A stretch of 64,000 nt of DNA from the NCBI RefSeq assembly GCF_900258505.1, contig NZ_LT984895.1, forward strand, positions 2,188,479 to 2,252,478. Direction: 5' to 3'. Below, in pieces: positions 28,106 to 36,300 of this stretch. The first letter of the stretch is position 1; the number at the start of each line of letters is the position of its first letter. The DNA comes from Brachybacterium timonense (GTDB lineage: Bacteria; Actinomycetota; Actinomycetes; Actinomycetales; Dermabacteraceae). A program made the position numbers and the translations under genes. The notes below the pieces were generated by a model that saw only the letters and a list, made by a program, of their open reading frames with translations, was not told the DNA's origin and ran no database searches.

Positions 28106-29689
28106 TCACTCCCCCGGCTCGGTGAGCATCGCGATCCCCTCGCGTACGGCGTAGCGGGCACCGCAGTCTGTGCACTCGAGCGCCGCCGTCCGGTCACGCA
28201 GCTCAGCATGGCAGGCAGGACAGCGCAGCGCAGCGCGCAACCACGAGGGAATGTCTGCGCCGCTGGACTCAGCCGGCACCTCGGTGCGCACGATCTCGAG
28301 CACCTCGTCACGAATGCGCTCCATGGTCGCGTGCTCCGCGGCTTCCACGTTCAGTCGCAGCAGCGGCTCGGTGTTCGATGCGCGCAGCGACAGCCACCAC
28401 TGCTCGGACGATGCCGCACCATCTGCCCAGTGCTCCAACGTGAGTCCGTCGAGCTGGTCGCTGCTGACGTCTCCGATCCGATCAGCCCACTGCTGCACAC
28501 GCTGCATGGCTGCCGCAGCATCAGGCACCCGCGAGTTGATCTCCCCGCTCGAGGCATACGGGTCGTACTGGGCGATGAGCACGGAAAGCGGCCCGTCGGT
28601 AGCGGCGAGAGCGGCCAGCAGGTGCAGCGCGGCGAGCATACCGGAGTCCGCGTAGAAGAAGTCGCGGAAGTAGTAGTGGGCAGAGTGCTCACCGCCGAAG
28701 ACAGCGTCGTGCTCGGCCATCAAGGCTTTGATCAGAGAGTGACCCACGCGTGAGCGGACCCGCCGGCCGCCGGCGGCGCGGATGGCGTCCTCGACATGGC
28801 GGGAAGAGACAAGATTCGCCACGACGGCCGGCTCCGACTCGCCGTCGGCGCGCGCCCGGTCAATCTCCCGTGCAGCGATGAGCGCCGTCAGTGCCGACGG
28901 CGGCACGATGCGGCCGGTCTCGTCCACGGCGATGCAGCGGTCGGCGTCGCCATCGAAGGCGAGGCCCAGGTCCGCACCATCGGCCTGGACCCGCGCCTGC
29001 AGATCTGTCAGCGTGACGGGATCCAAGGGGTTCGCCTGGTGGTGCGGGAAGGTGCCGTCGAGCTCGAAGTACAGGGGGATCACGTCCACCGAATCGAGCC
29101 GCTCAGCAACCGCGGGCATTGTCAACCCAGCCATAGCGTTGCCAGCATCGACCACGACACGCAGTCGCCGACGGGTCGGGACGGAGACCAGCGACAAAAC
29201 GGTGTCAACGTAGTCGGCGAGAGTGTCAATATCTTCGGCGCGGCCGCCGGGCCGTTCCGGGATCTCGCCCGTATCCAGGTAGGCCTCGGCGCGGCGACGG
29301 ATGTCATCGAGGCCACTGTCGCGGCTGATGGGGCGCGCCCCCGGCAGGCAGAGCTTGATGCCGTTGTCTGCTGGGGGGTTGTGGCTCGCGGTGAACATGG
29401 CGCCAGCGGCACGATGCAATCCGCTCGCACAGTACAGCTGATCGGTCGAGGACAATCCGGCCCGTGCCACCGTTGATCCGCGCCGCACGGCGCCGTCGAT
29501 GAACGCCGCGGACAGCTGCGGGGAGGAGACCCGCATGTCGTGGGCAACGATGATCGCTGCAGCGTCAAGCTGGTCGGAAAAAGCGGCGCCCAGGGCACGA
29601 GCGACCTCGTCGGTGAGGTCCTCTCCGGCGCGGCCACGCACGTCATAGGCCTTGACGATGGTCGACAGGTCGTGGGTGTTCTCAGTCAT
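28106..29689 (-). CDS. manB: Phosphomannomutase fused to a Trm112-like zinc ribbon
   Basis: A 527-residue protein. Residues 1-470 form an alpha-D-phosphohexomutase (phosphomannomutase/phosphoglucomutase) interconverting mannose-6-P and mannose-1-P for GDP-mannose. The catalytic serine loop is TASHNPPADNGIK, the metal loop DGDADRC, the sugar-specificity loop GGEHSAHYYF. The last 45 residues carry CPAC and CTDC in a Trm112-like zinc ribbon (LRCPACHAELRDRTAALECT), normally a separate gene beside manB. The start at 29689 follows an AGGA site and overlaps the DUF3499 gene by 8 bases. manB next to DUF3499 matches M. tuberculosis Rv3257c-Rv3258c. Confidence 0.9.
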   Translation of the reverse strand: MTENTHDLSTIVKAYDVRGRAGEDLTDEVARALGAAFSDQLDAAAIIVAHDMRVSSPQLSAAFIDGAVRRGSTVARAGLSSTDQLYCASGLHRAAGAMFTASHNPPADNGIKLCLPGARPISRDSGLDDIRRRAEAYLDTGEIPERPGGRAEDIDTLADYVDTVLSLVSVPTRRRLRVVVDAGNAMAGLTMPAVAERLDSVDVIPLYFELDGTFPHHQANPLDPVTLTDLQARVQADGADLGLAFDGDADRCIAVDETGRIVPPSALTALIAAREIDRARADGESEPAVVANLVSSRHVEDAIRAAGGRRVRSRVGHSLIKALMAEHDAVFGGEHSAHYYFRDFFYADSGMLAALHLLAALAATDGPLSVLIAQYDPYASSGEINSRVPDAAAAMQRVQQWADRIGDVSSDQLDGLTLEHWADGAASSEQWWLSLRASNTEPLLRLNVEAAEHATMERIRDEVLEIVRTEVPAESSGADIPSWLRAALRCPACHAELRDRTAALECTDCGARYAVREGIAMLTEPGE

Positions 29690-30026
29690 CGGAAGTCCTG
29701 ACGACGTGGAGGTGACGGGCAGTGCGGGAGACATCCCGACGCGGCGCCTGCTCAGCCGGAGCGGGGCGAGCCGGGGGCACTGGCCGCACCGCGTCGGCGA
29801 GGGCCACCAGATCATCGCTGGCCTCTGGGCTCCCCGTGATGCGCAGCAGTTCCCAGCCGACGGGGGCGGTGAGCCGTCCCGCGTGATGGGCGCACAGATC
29901 GTAGGCGTGCGGTTCACTGACGCGTGAGAGGGGGCCGAGCACCGCGGTGCGGTCCTCATACACGAACGTCAGCGTGCTCACCGCGGGACGGGAACACGCG
30001 GTACGGGAGCATTCACGAGCAGGCAC
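29682..30026 (-). CDS. DUF3499-family protein
   Basis: A 114-residue protein (Rv3258c type). The first half has conserved cysteines and histidines (RECSRTACSRPAV, then YDLCAHHAGRL) that likely bind a metal; the second half is Pro/Ala/Arg-rich and looks disordered. Function is unknown. The GTG start at 30026 has no ribosome-binding site but a TAGACT box exactly 6 bases upstream, suggesting a leaderless transcript that continues into manB. Confidence 0.85.
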   Translation of the reverse strand: MPARECSRTACSRPAVSTLTFVYEDRTAVLGPLSRVSEPHAYDLCAHHAGRLTAPVGWELLRITGSPEASDDLVALADAVRPVPPARPAPAEQAPRRDVSRTARHLHVVRTSDD

Positions 30027-30032
30027 CCTGCG

Positions 30033-30038
30033 AGTCTA
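30033..30038 (-). promoter_or_regulatory. Candidate -10 box of DUF3499-manB
   Basis: TAGACT on the minus strand, 6 bases before the GTG at 30026. It matches the actinobacterial TANNNT consensus in a leaderless arrangement. Confidence 0.5.
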
Positions 30039-30193
30039 CGCATCAAGCGGTCTGCGGGTGGGATGCGAACGGTTCCGCGGGTCGCACCACGGGAGCAGGG
30101 AGATTCGATTCTGAGCACGCTCAGGGGCTCGGCACCGGATGGTCGCACGCGGCCGGGATCGTCGTCAGGAGCCGCCAAGGATCGGGGCGGCGG

Positions 30194-30199
30194 TAGGGT
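30194..30199 (+). promoter_or_regulatory. Candidate -10 box, leaderless start
   Basis: TAGGGT ends 6 bases before the ATG at 30206, with GCGGCC between and no ribosome-binding site. Confidence 0.5.
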
Positions 30200-30205
30200 G
30201 CGGCC

Positions 30206-30661
30206 ATGTCCTTCGACGCCGTGACTGCCGCCGCTACAGATCGCCGATCCGGTCCACGGCGACGGGACCGTCACGGCCGCGGCCTGCGCAGCAGCCTGAT
30301 CCCCATGCACCTGCCCGGCTTCCATACCCGACGCGAGGTCTTCGACCAGGTGGCCGCCGATGCCGCTGCGGATCTTCTCGAGCGTTTCCCTCGCCGGCTG
30401 CAGCACCTGCGGGTGCTCGTCGAGGATGTGCCACCAGCGGATCCCGCGCCATGGGAGGGCCGGACGGCGAGCCTGGGCCGATCCCTGCCGGGAACACGTG
30501 AGACTCCGCCTCGAGCGGTGCTGCACCGTCTGCCGATCCAGACACGGTGCAGCGACCGCGATCACCTGGAGCTGCTGATCCGCCAGGTGCTGTCCGAGCA
30601 GGTGGGTTCCCTGCTCGGGATGGCCGCGGAAGACGTCGACCCCGACGCCTGGGGCGACTGA
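30206..30661 (+). CDS. Metallopeptidase-family protein lacking the zinc motif (Rv3259 type)
   Basis: A 151-residue protein resembling the actinobacterial zincin-like metallopeptidase family. Position and sequence fit Rv3259: it follows a divergent DUF3499 gene and a whiB2 gene comes later. Where active members have HExxH, this protein has HLELLIRQVLSEQVGSLLG, so the second zinc histidine is missing and catalysis is unlikely. An Arg-rich N-terminal stretch (residues 12-30) is followed by the conserved FDQVAADAAADLLERFP region. The ATG at 30206 fits the upstream TAGGGT box. Confidence 0.75.
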   Translation: MSFDAVTAAATDRRSGPRRRDRHGRGLRSSLIPMHLPGFHTRREVFDQVAADAAADLLERFPRRLQHLRVLVEDVPPADPAPWEGRTASLGRSLPGTRETPPRAVLHRLPIQTRCSDRDHLELLIRQVLSEQVGSLLGMAAEDVDPDAWGD

Positions 30662-30689
30662 CCTCATCGCCCCACTCCCCGCCGGCAGG

Positions 30690-30704
30690 TGCCGCCGCGC
30701 GGCA
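30690..30704. terminator. Short hairpin between convergent genes
   Basis: TGCCGC-CGC-GCGGCA, a 6-base GC-rich stem with a 3-base loop, in the 48-base gap between convergent genes. It is a weak terminator candidate. Confidence 0.35.
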
Positions 30705-30709
30705 GCAGG

Positions 30710-32302
30710 TCACTGTGCGAGCGATACCTCAGCACCGCGCTCGGCAACGCTCGGACTCGGCACCGGCAGGACGGAGACGAGATTCCCCCCGGCTCCGTCG
30801 GCCAGGAGCTGAACCCACGCTGCGTGGACCGGCTGCGTGCCCGGGACCAGCACGAGTCCCGCTGTGTTCGCATCCACCCCGAGCTGCTTAGCGTTCAGCG
30901 TGGTGGCGGTGTTCTCCGGCAGCGAGACCTCGACCGGTTTCCCCGCGGTTCCATCCGTGCGCAACGGGATCACCTGGAGCGTGTCAGCTCCCTGCGGATC
31001 CACAACCAGACGACCGTCGGTGCCACCGGGTGGGATGGCGATCACGGCTCCGTTCAGCAGGTCGGGCGCGGCCTGGACCACTGCAGTATCCACAGGTGCA
31101 CCGATGGTGTCGCCAGGCAGATCACGACCGGTCACTCCGAACGTCACTGCCGCGCTGAGGGGGGTATCCGCTGTGAGGCGCACCGAGTAGTTCGCGGGCG
31201 TCAGCCCGTCCAAGGGAACGGAGGCGAGCGTGCCGGCAGCGACGTCGATGCCGCGTGCCGCGGGCACGTCCACTGCTCCCTTCGGGCCGACGATCTCTGC
31301 GTCAACCGTCGTATCGCTGCGGCCAGGGTTCAGTAGCACGAGTCGCGGGGACCCACCCGTGACGTGCACACCGGGGAGCACCTGATCACTGCGCGGTTCC
31401 GGCAACGACGGAATGATCTCCGCCCCCGTCGGGGTGAGGCCGTCGCGGGAGGTGGTCTGCACGGTGGTGATCAGTGGTGCGCCGAGCACATCGACCCGCA
31501 CGCCGATATCGTCCTCGGCACCGACCACGGACTCGAGCAGCACACGTTCCTCCTCGCCGGGGGGAACGACCACCCGGCTGCGGCCCTCCATAGCCGCTGG
31601 TCCCTCCGCGGTCCAGATCTGCACCGACGCTGTGGCCGGACGCTGTGAGACGTTGCGCAACACCAGCGCAGCGCTGTCGCCGCGCTGCGTGCTGATACCC
31701 AGGAACTGCGCCTGAGTGGTCGGAGCAGTGCACCGGGTGGCTGCGAGCGAGCGGTAGTCACCTGTGGTCGTCGCCGTGGACTGCACGACATCGGTGATCG
31801 GGGGGCCATTCGTCGCGGTGCCCGTCACCATGTGTGGGCGCTTCCCGAGGTCTGCCAGCGTCTGTACCGAGGCTCCCAGGCCACTGTGCTCGGCAGTCGT
31901 GGAGATGCGGGTGTCATCGTCGTCGAGGGCGGTGATCGACGGGGTGCGCACACTGCCGTCGGCAGGGTCTCGCAGCGTCTCGGATCCTTCGGTGGAGCCG
32001 TACAGCAGCCCCGAATCAGGTTCGAGCGACACCGTGGATGCTCCCACGGTGGTCGCGGGCGCGGTCACCCCCAGCTCGGCGTCCCCGCCGGTGGGCAGGG
32101 CACCATCGGGCAGCGTGAGCGGGCCAGGGCAGAACCGTGACAGCGGGCCCGGCGTCGCCTGGGTCTGCGCGACCTGCACAGCAGAGCTGACCGGCTCGGG
32201 CTGGACGATGATCACTGCGCCGGCGGCGGCGAGGACCGCGGCAGAGGCGAGGGCGAGCAGCGGCCGTGGGCGGCTCTCGCGCGGTGCAGCGGGCTCAGCC
32301 AT
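30710..32302 (-). CDS. DUF5719-family exported protein
   Basis: A 530-residue protein with one N-terminal membrane helix (LLALASAAVLAAAGAVIIV, residues 14-32) and a large extracytoplasmic beta-rich region made of repeated domains, e.g. VRLTADTPLSAAVTFGVTG. It matches the actinobacterial DUF5719 family, which sits beside the large glycosyltransferase next to whiB2. It overlaps that upstream gene by 8 bases, so the two are co-translated and probably act together outside the membrane. The biochemical role is unknown. Confidence 0.82.
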   Translation of the reverse strand: MAEPAAPRESRPRPLLALASAAVLAAAGAVIIVQPEPVSSAVQVAQTQATPGPLSRFCPGPLTLPDGALPTGGDAELGVTAPATTVGASTVSLEPDSGLLYGSTEGSETLRDPADGSVRTPSITALDDDDTRISTTAEHSGLGASVQTLADLGKRPHMVTGTATNGPPITDVVQSTATTTGDYRSLAATRCTAPTTQAQFLGISTQRGDSAALVLRNVSQRPATASVQIWTAEGPAAMEGRSRVVVPPGEEERVLLESVVGAEDDIGVRVDVLGAPLITTVQTTSRDGLTPTGAEIIPSLPEPRSDQVLPGVHVTGGSPRLVLLNPGRSDTTVDAEIVGPKGAVDVPAARGIDVAAGTLASVPLDGLTPANYSVRLTADTPLSAAVTFGVTGRDLPGDTIGAPVDTAVVQAAPDLLNGAVIAIPPGGTDGRLVVDPQGADTLQVIPLRTDGTAGKPVEVSLPENTATTLNAKQLGVDANTAGLVLVPGTQPVHAAWVQLLADGAGGNLVSVLPVPSPSVAERGAEVSLAQ

Positions 32303-35300
32303 ACAAGTCCTCGATCCCTCGGGTGCGCGGCCGCCACGGCACGGCGACCAGGGCCGTGAGCACGGTGGCGCTGAGCAGCAGGATCTGCCAGATCAGCGTC
32401 CCGGGCTGCTCACGGTCGATCTGCACGGTGCCACCGACGTCGGCGGGCAAGGTGAAGCCCTGTGCCCAGCCGTCGATCACGGTGGGCTCCAGCCGTTGTC
32501 CGTCAACCCGCGCCACCCAGTCGGAGTCAGCGCGCTCGGACAGAACAACGAGACGGTCAGTGCCTTCGGCGCTGACACGGCCCGAGGCGGTGATCGTGTC
32601 GCTGCGAAGCGCCGTGCCCTGCGCCGTGGAGTCCGCGTCGGCGATGACGCGGGCGCGGGGAGCCGCCTCAGCGACCCGCCACAGGCCACCGCTCGTGGTC
32701 TGCGTGACTTTCTCCAGCACTGTGGAGGAGTCGAGCGCATCGACCAGGTCGCGCTGCTGCTCATCCTCACCGGGCACGACCACGTAACCGATCGCGAGTG
32801 TCCGGAAAGCCTCACCATCAGCTACCGCTCCCGGGGACAGTAGCTGCGCCGCGGCCTGACGCAGCGCCGCCGAGGCGGGATCCTTCGCATCGCTGCGCGT
32901 CGCCTCGAGACGGCGCAGCTCGACGATGGCCGACCGCTGGGCAACCGAGTCCTGCCCCTGTGTGAGCACGCTCGCACGCGCCATGCCTGGTTCTTCGCCG
33001 GCCTCGAGCACGAGCACGCGGCCACGTGCCTCGGAACGGCCGAGGTCGGATGCCGCCGTCGGCACCACGACCTCGGAGGTGCGCTCGATCTGCAAGCTGC
33101 CAGGCAGGTACACGCTCCACAGCGCGACCATTGCTGCGGCACCGGCCGCAACCCCCGCCGCGAGCACGGTGCTCAACACCCGCCGGGCACGGCCCACGGA
33201 CTCATCACGCCGGGCCGCAGCGTCGTATCCGCACAGCGCGGCTGCGGCGAGCGTGAGCAGCACGAGGCCGAGCAGGGCGTGCAACGGCGGGCCGACGGCA
33301 AGGCCGTCAGTGATCTCCAGGTCGACGCTTCGCGCCCAGGCGATCACGAGAATCCCTGCCGCAGCCCCGAGCAGACCCAGGCGTGCGAGGGTACCGGCTG
33401 GGCCGCCCAGCACCGACGCGCCAAGGGCAACGGGAAGCACAAGGATCACGGGTACACAGAGCAGAGCGGTCACTGCCGCCGGTGGCAGAAATGCGAGCAG
33501 CGACTCCTGCACTAGCGGTGTCTGCGGCCAGAGCGCGAGCAGGTCCAGTGGCGTGGGTACCTGAGTCGGCGCAGGCATGCCGCCGACGGCGAGCACCAGC
33601 TGCGGATGCCCGATGTACTGCGGGATGTAGGGGGCATGCAGGGCAAGCGAAGGAACCAGTACCCAGAGCAGCCGTCGGCGTCGTCCCGGCACGACAGCAG
33701 CGATCAGCAGGCCGATCACGACAGCGAGGGCAACAAGCACCGGTTGCACGGCACCGATCACAAGCAGCAGCAGGCCGGCGGCCGCGGCAGCCGGAACACT
33801 GGCCCGATGCACCTTGTGCGGCAAGCCCACGGCGCGCCCCACCGCGAGGGCGAGCAGCGGCATGAGCATATGTGCCAGCAGCAGGGGCCAGGCGCCCAGC
33901 GAGAGCGCAGAGAGCAAAGGCGGCGCGAGCGCCCACAGCACAGCGGCGACGAGCCGCGCACCGATCGCCCGAGTGAGCGCCCCCGCCGCGAACCACGCGG
34001 CGAGTGCCGACACGGGGATGGCCGCGAACACGATGGCCTCGACGAACAGTTCGCCAGGCAACGGCAGCGAGCCGAGCAGGCGCAGCAGGGGGTCAGCCGG
34101 GCCGCGGGCCCCCAGGTCACCGGGGACCCAGCTGGACCATGCAGCAGCGAAGGCGTCACGCAGCGTCTGCGGCATCGGGATGAGGGCCGGACCGCTGAGG
34201 TCACCGCGCCCCAGCAGGCCACGCAGCACCACGAGGGTGCCGATCACCGAGAGGACGGCAAGCGCGCCGGCCCACGCGAGATGGCGCCCGTAGGTGGCGT
34301 CCTCAACACCGTGCCGCGTACCGGCGATTCCCCAGGAGGTCAGTCGTGCGCGGCGAGTGCGCTCATCGTCGGCGAACAGCCGGGTCCAGGTGGTGTCGAC
34401 CTGCTGGCGCAGGTCCTCGCCGCGTGGCAGGTACAGCGGTGCCAGACGCCGCCGAGGTACGCGTGCGGCACGTCGAGATCGGGCTCCGCGTCGCATGACG
34501 CGGCCACTGAGCCGCAGAACGTCACTGAGTGCGGCGATTTCCGCGACGGCGCGGCGCGGCTGCGGGATCAGCAGGAGGAACACGGCGCGCACCAGGGTGA
34601 TCAGCGGCAGTGCGAGCAGCAGTGCGATGGCGCCCACCGGTCCGCGCTGCTTGAGCAGGGAGAGGACCTGGCCACGTCGGTGGTCGCGCAAGGTCTCATG
34701 CGGCTCCGCGTCAGCTGGTGTGGCCATCACACGGGACCGCGCCTGCACGGCAACCCGTTCACCGGAGCGCCACACCCGCTCGCAGAAGTCGATCTCTGCC
34801 CACGGCTGCGGGAGGTCAACGTCGAATCCGTCGAGGTCCCGTACGGTCTCCTCGCGTACAAGCATGCCAGCGAGCGCTACGGCCAGGACGTCCTGACGCC
34901 AGTCCGCTTGGCCCTGGTCGATCTCGCCGGGGTCCACGCCGGTGGCGATGCGTCCGCCATAGGTGAGGGTGATGCCGACGTCGAGCAGCGAGACGGCGTC
35001 GTCCGCCGTCGTGGGCTGCTCCTCGTCGGCAGCAGAGCTGGTCTCCTGCGCATTGCCCGGTGCAGTGCTCGGGCGTGACACAGCGGCCGTCGCACCGTGG
35101 AAAAGACGCTTGGACCCCACCACGGCGGTGCGCGGTGACTGCTCGACCGTGTGCTCGAGCCAGGAGAGCGATTCGCGCCCGGGGGCGGCGCCGTCAGGGA
35201 CGAACCACAGCCAGGACTCACCAGCGCCGATCGCGGAGGTGTCGATGCGTCGGCCGCGCCGACGCTCCTCGCGAAGTCGTGCGGGAACCTGGGCGAGGTC

Positions 35301-35726
35301 TTCGGCTTCTGATTCAAGCCTCCGTGCCTGCTCGCGAGGGTTGATCTCCCGCATGCGGCGTCCCGGGCGTTCATGCGGGACAGCCTGCTGCGACGATGCT
35401 TCCTCCGCCTGCGGCGTGTCGTCGCCCTCAGATGCGTCGGTGGGCGTGCACAGTCCATGGCCGGGACGTGTCTCGCCCAGAGCGAGCCGGATCGCCGCCA
35501 TCGGGCCGACGGCCGCGGGGTGTGACTGCACATCGTCGACGGTTCCGTCGACGCGCGCGGAGGCTAGGGCCTGTTCCGTCTCGGCGGTCAGACCGGCGGT
35601 GGTGACCACGCAGATGGCGTCCGGCTGCCGCGTCTGAGCCTGGAGGCTCGCCAGGGTTCCGCGGAAGGTGTGCGGGGTCGTCGTCCCAGCAAGCAGGACG
35701 ACGGCGGTGATCCGGCGTGTGCTCAC
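32295..35726 (-). CDS. Large GT2-like glycosyltransferase with a multi-helix membrane part
   Basis: A 1143-residue protein. The N-terminal 370 residues resemble a GT2 glycosyltransferase (TAVVLLAGTTTPHTFRGTLA, later AGMLVREETVRDLDGFDVDL and EIDFCERVWRSGERV), interrupted by a charged insertion at about 100-165. Where family members carry an Asp-Asp metal motif it reads WFVPDGAAP, so metal binding may be altered. From about 360 to 900 there are many membrane helices, then an extracytoplasmic C-terminal domain and a final helix near 1120. Family members sit between whiB2 and DUF5719 in many actinobacteria and are thought to act in envelope glycan assembly; the sugar is unknown. It starts 10 bases past whiB2 without a clear ribosome-binding site. 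Confidence 0.8.
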   Translation of the reverse strand: MSTRRITAVVLLAGTTTPHTFRGTLASLQAQTRQPDAICVVTTAGLTAETEQALASARVDGTVDDVQSHPAAVGPMAAIRLALGETRPGHGLCTPTDASEGDDTPQAEEASSQQAVPHERPGRRMREINPREQARRLESEAEDLAQVPARLREERRRGRRIDTSAIGAGESWLWFVPDGAAPGRESLSWLEHTVEQSPRTAVVGSKRLFHGATAAVSRPSTAPGNAQETSSAADEEQPTTADDAVSLLDVGITLTYGGRIATGVDPGEIDQGQADWRQDVLAVALAGMLVREETVRDLDGFDVDLPQPWAEIDFCERVWRSGERVAVQARSRVMATPADAEPHETLRDHRRGQVLSLLKQRGPVGAIALLLALPLITLVRAVFLLLIPQPRRAVAEIAALSDVLRLSGRVMRRGARSRRAARVPRRRLAPLYLPRGEDLRQQVDTTWTRLFADDERTRRARLTSWGIAGTRHGVEDATYGRHLAWAGALAVLSVIGTLVVLRGLLGRGDLSGPALIPMPQTLRDAFAAAWSSWVPGDLGARGPADPLLRLLGSLPLPGELFVEAIVFAAIPVSALAAWFAAGALTRAIGARLVAAVLWALAPPLLSALSLGAWPLLLAHMLMPLLALAVGRAVGLPHKVHRASVPAAAAAGLLLLVIGAVQPVLVALAVVIGLLIAAVVPGRRRRLLWVLVPSLALHAPYIPQYIGHPQLVLAVGGMPAPTQVPTPLDLLALWPQTPLVQESLLAFLPPAAVTALLCVPVILVLPVALGASVLGGPAGTLARLGLLGAAAGILVIAWARSVDLEITDGLAVGPPLHALLGLVLLTLAAAALCGYDAAARRDESVGRARRVLSTVLAAGVAAGAAAMVALWSVYLPGSLQIERTSEVVVPTAASDLGRSEARGRVLVLEAGEEPGMARASVLTQGQDSVAQRSAIVELRRLEATRSDAKDPASAALRQAAAQLLSPGAVADGEAFRTLAIGYVVVPGEDEQQRDLVDALDSSTVLEKVTQTTSGGLWRVAEAAPRARVIADADSTAQGTALRSDTITASGRVSAEGTDRLVVLSERADSDWVARVDGQRLEPTVIDGWAQGFTLPADVGGTVQIDREQPGTLIWQILLLSATVLTALVAVPWRPRTRGIEDLYG

Positions 35727-35736
35727 GGAGGAGCGG

Positions 35737-36036
35737 TCAGACCGCGCGACGCTTCAGCTTGCGCCGCTCACGCTCGGACAGACCGCCCCAGATACCGAAG
35801 CGCTCATCGTTCTCGAGCGCGTACTCGAGGCATTCAGCGCGTACCTCGCAGGACACGCAGACCTTCTTCGCCTCCCGCGTGGAACCGCCCTTCTCCGGGA
35901 AGAAGGCTTCGGGATCGGTCTGGGCGCACAGCGCACGTTCCTGCCAGGACAGCTCACCGTCTTCGGCGTCGGCGACGGTGAAGTCCAGCAGGGACAGCTC
36001 TACGCGCTGCCGATCCTCGCCGAGCTGGTCATCCAT
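35737..36036 (-). CDS. whiB2: WhiB2-type iron-sulfur regulator (WhiB/WhmD)
   Basis: A 99-residue Wbl protein. The Fe-S cysteines are C37 (ALCAQTDPEAFFPEKGG), then CVSC and a C six residues on; the turn reads FGIWGG, followed by the basic SERERRKLKRRAV tail. This matches the WhiB2/WhmD/WhiB subgroup, needed for septation and sporulation. The ATG at 36036 has a strong GGAGGGAGT site; a longer open frame upstream has no protein character. The neighbours (large GT, CofE-type ligase) match the Rv3260c locus. Confidence 0.95.
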   Translation of the reverse strand: MDDQLGEDRQRVELSLLDFTVADAEDGELSWQERALCAQTDPEAFFPEKGGSTREAKKVCVSCEVRAECLEYALENDERFGIWGGLSERERRKLKRRAV

Positions 36037-36203
36037 CGTCGTACTCCCTCCGGTCCGGCCGCGTGCCGGGGCTCGGTGCGCCTCTGCGTGCGGCGGTCGA
36101 GCGGTCTGTTGTCGATTCGGGTGCCGGTGCGCCGACGACCAGGCAGGAGGTCCGACGCGGATCCCGCAACCATGTGGCCGCCTCACCGGCTGCGCCCCTA
36201 AAA

Positions 36204-36215
36204 TACACCCGTGTA
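36204..36215. promoter_or_regulatory. Inverted repeat TACAC-CC-GTGTA upstream of whiB2 and cofE-like
   Basis: A 12-base dyad sits in a short A/T-rich patch (CTAAAATACAC) that stands out in the 264-base divergent gap. It is a candidate operator or promoter element for one or both genes. Confidence 0.4.
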
Positions 36216-36300
36216 GTTCAGGCTCGTCAACCGTGCGTCCGGGATCACGGTCCACGTAAGGACAGCGCCGCCGGATGAATCGACCACGCGAGGAGCAGGA

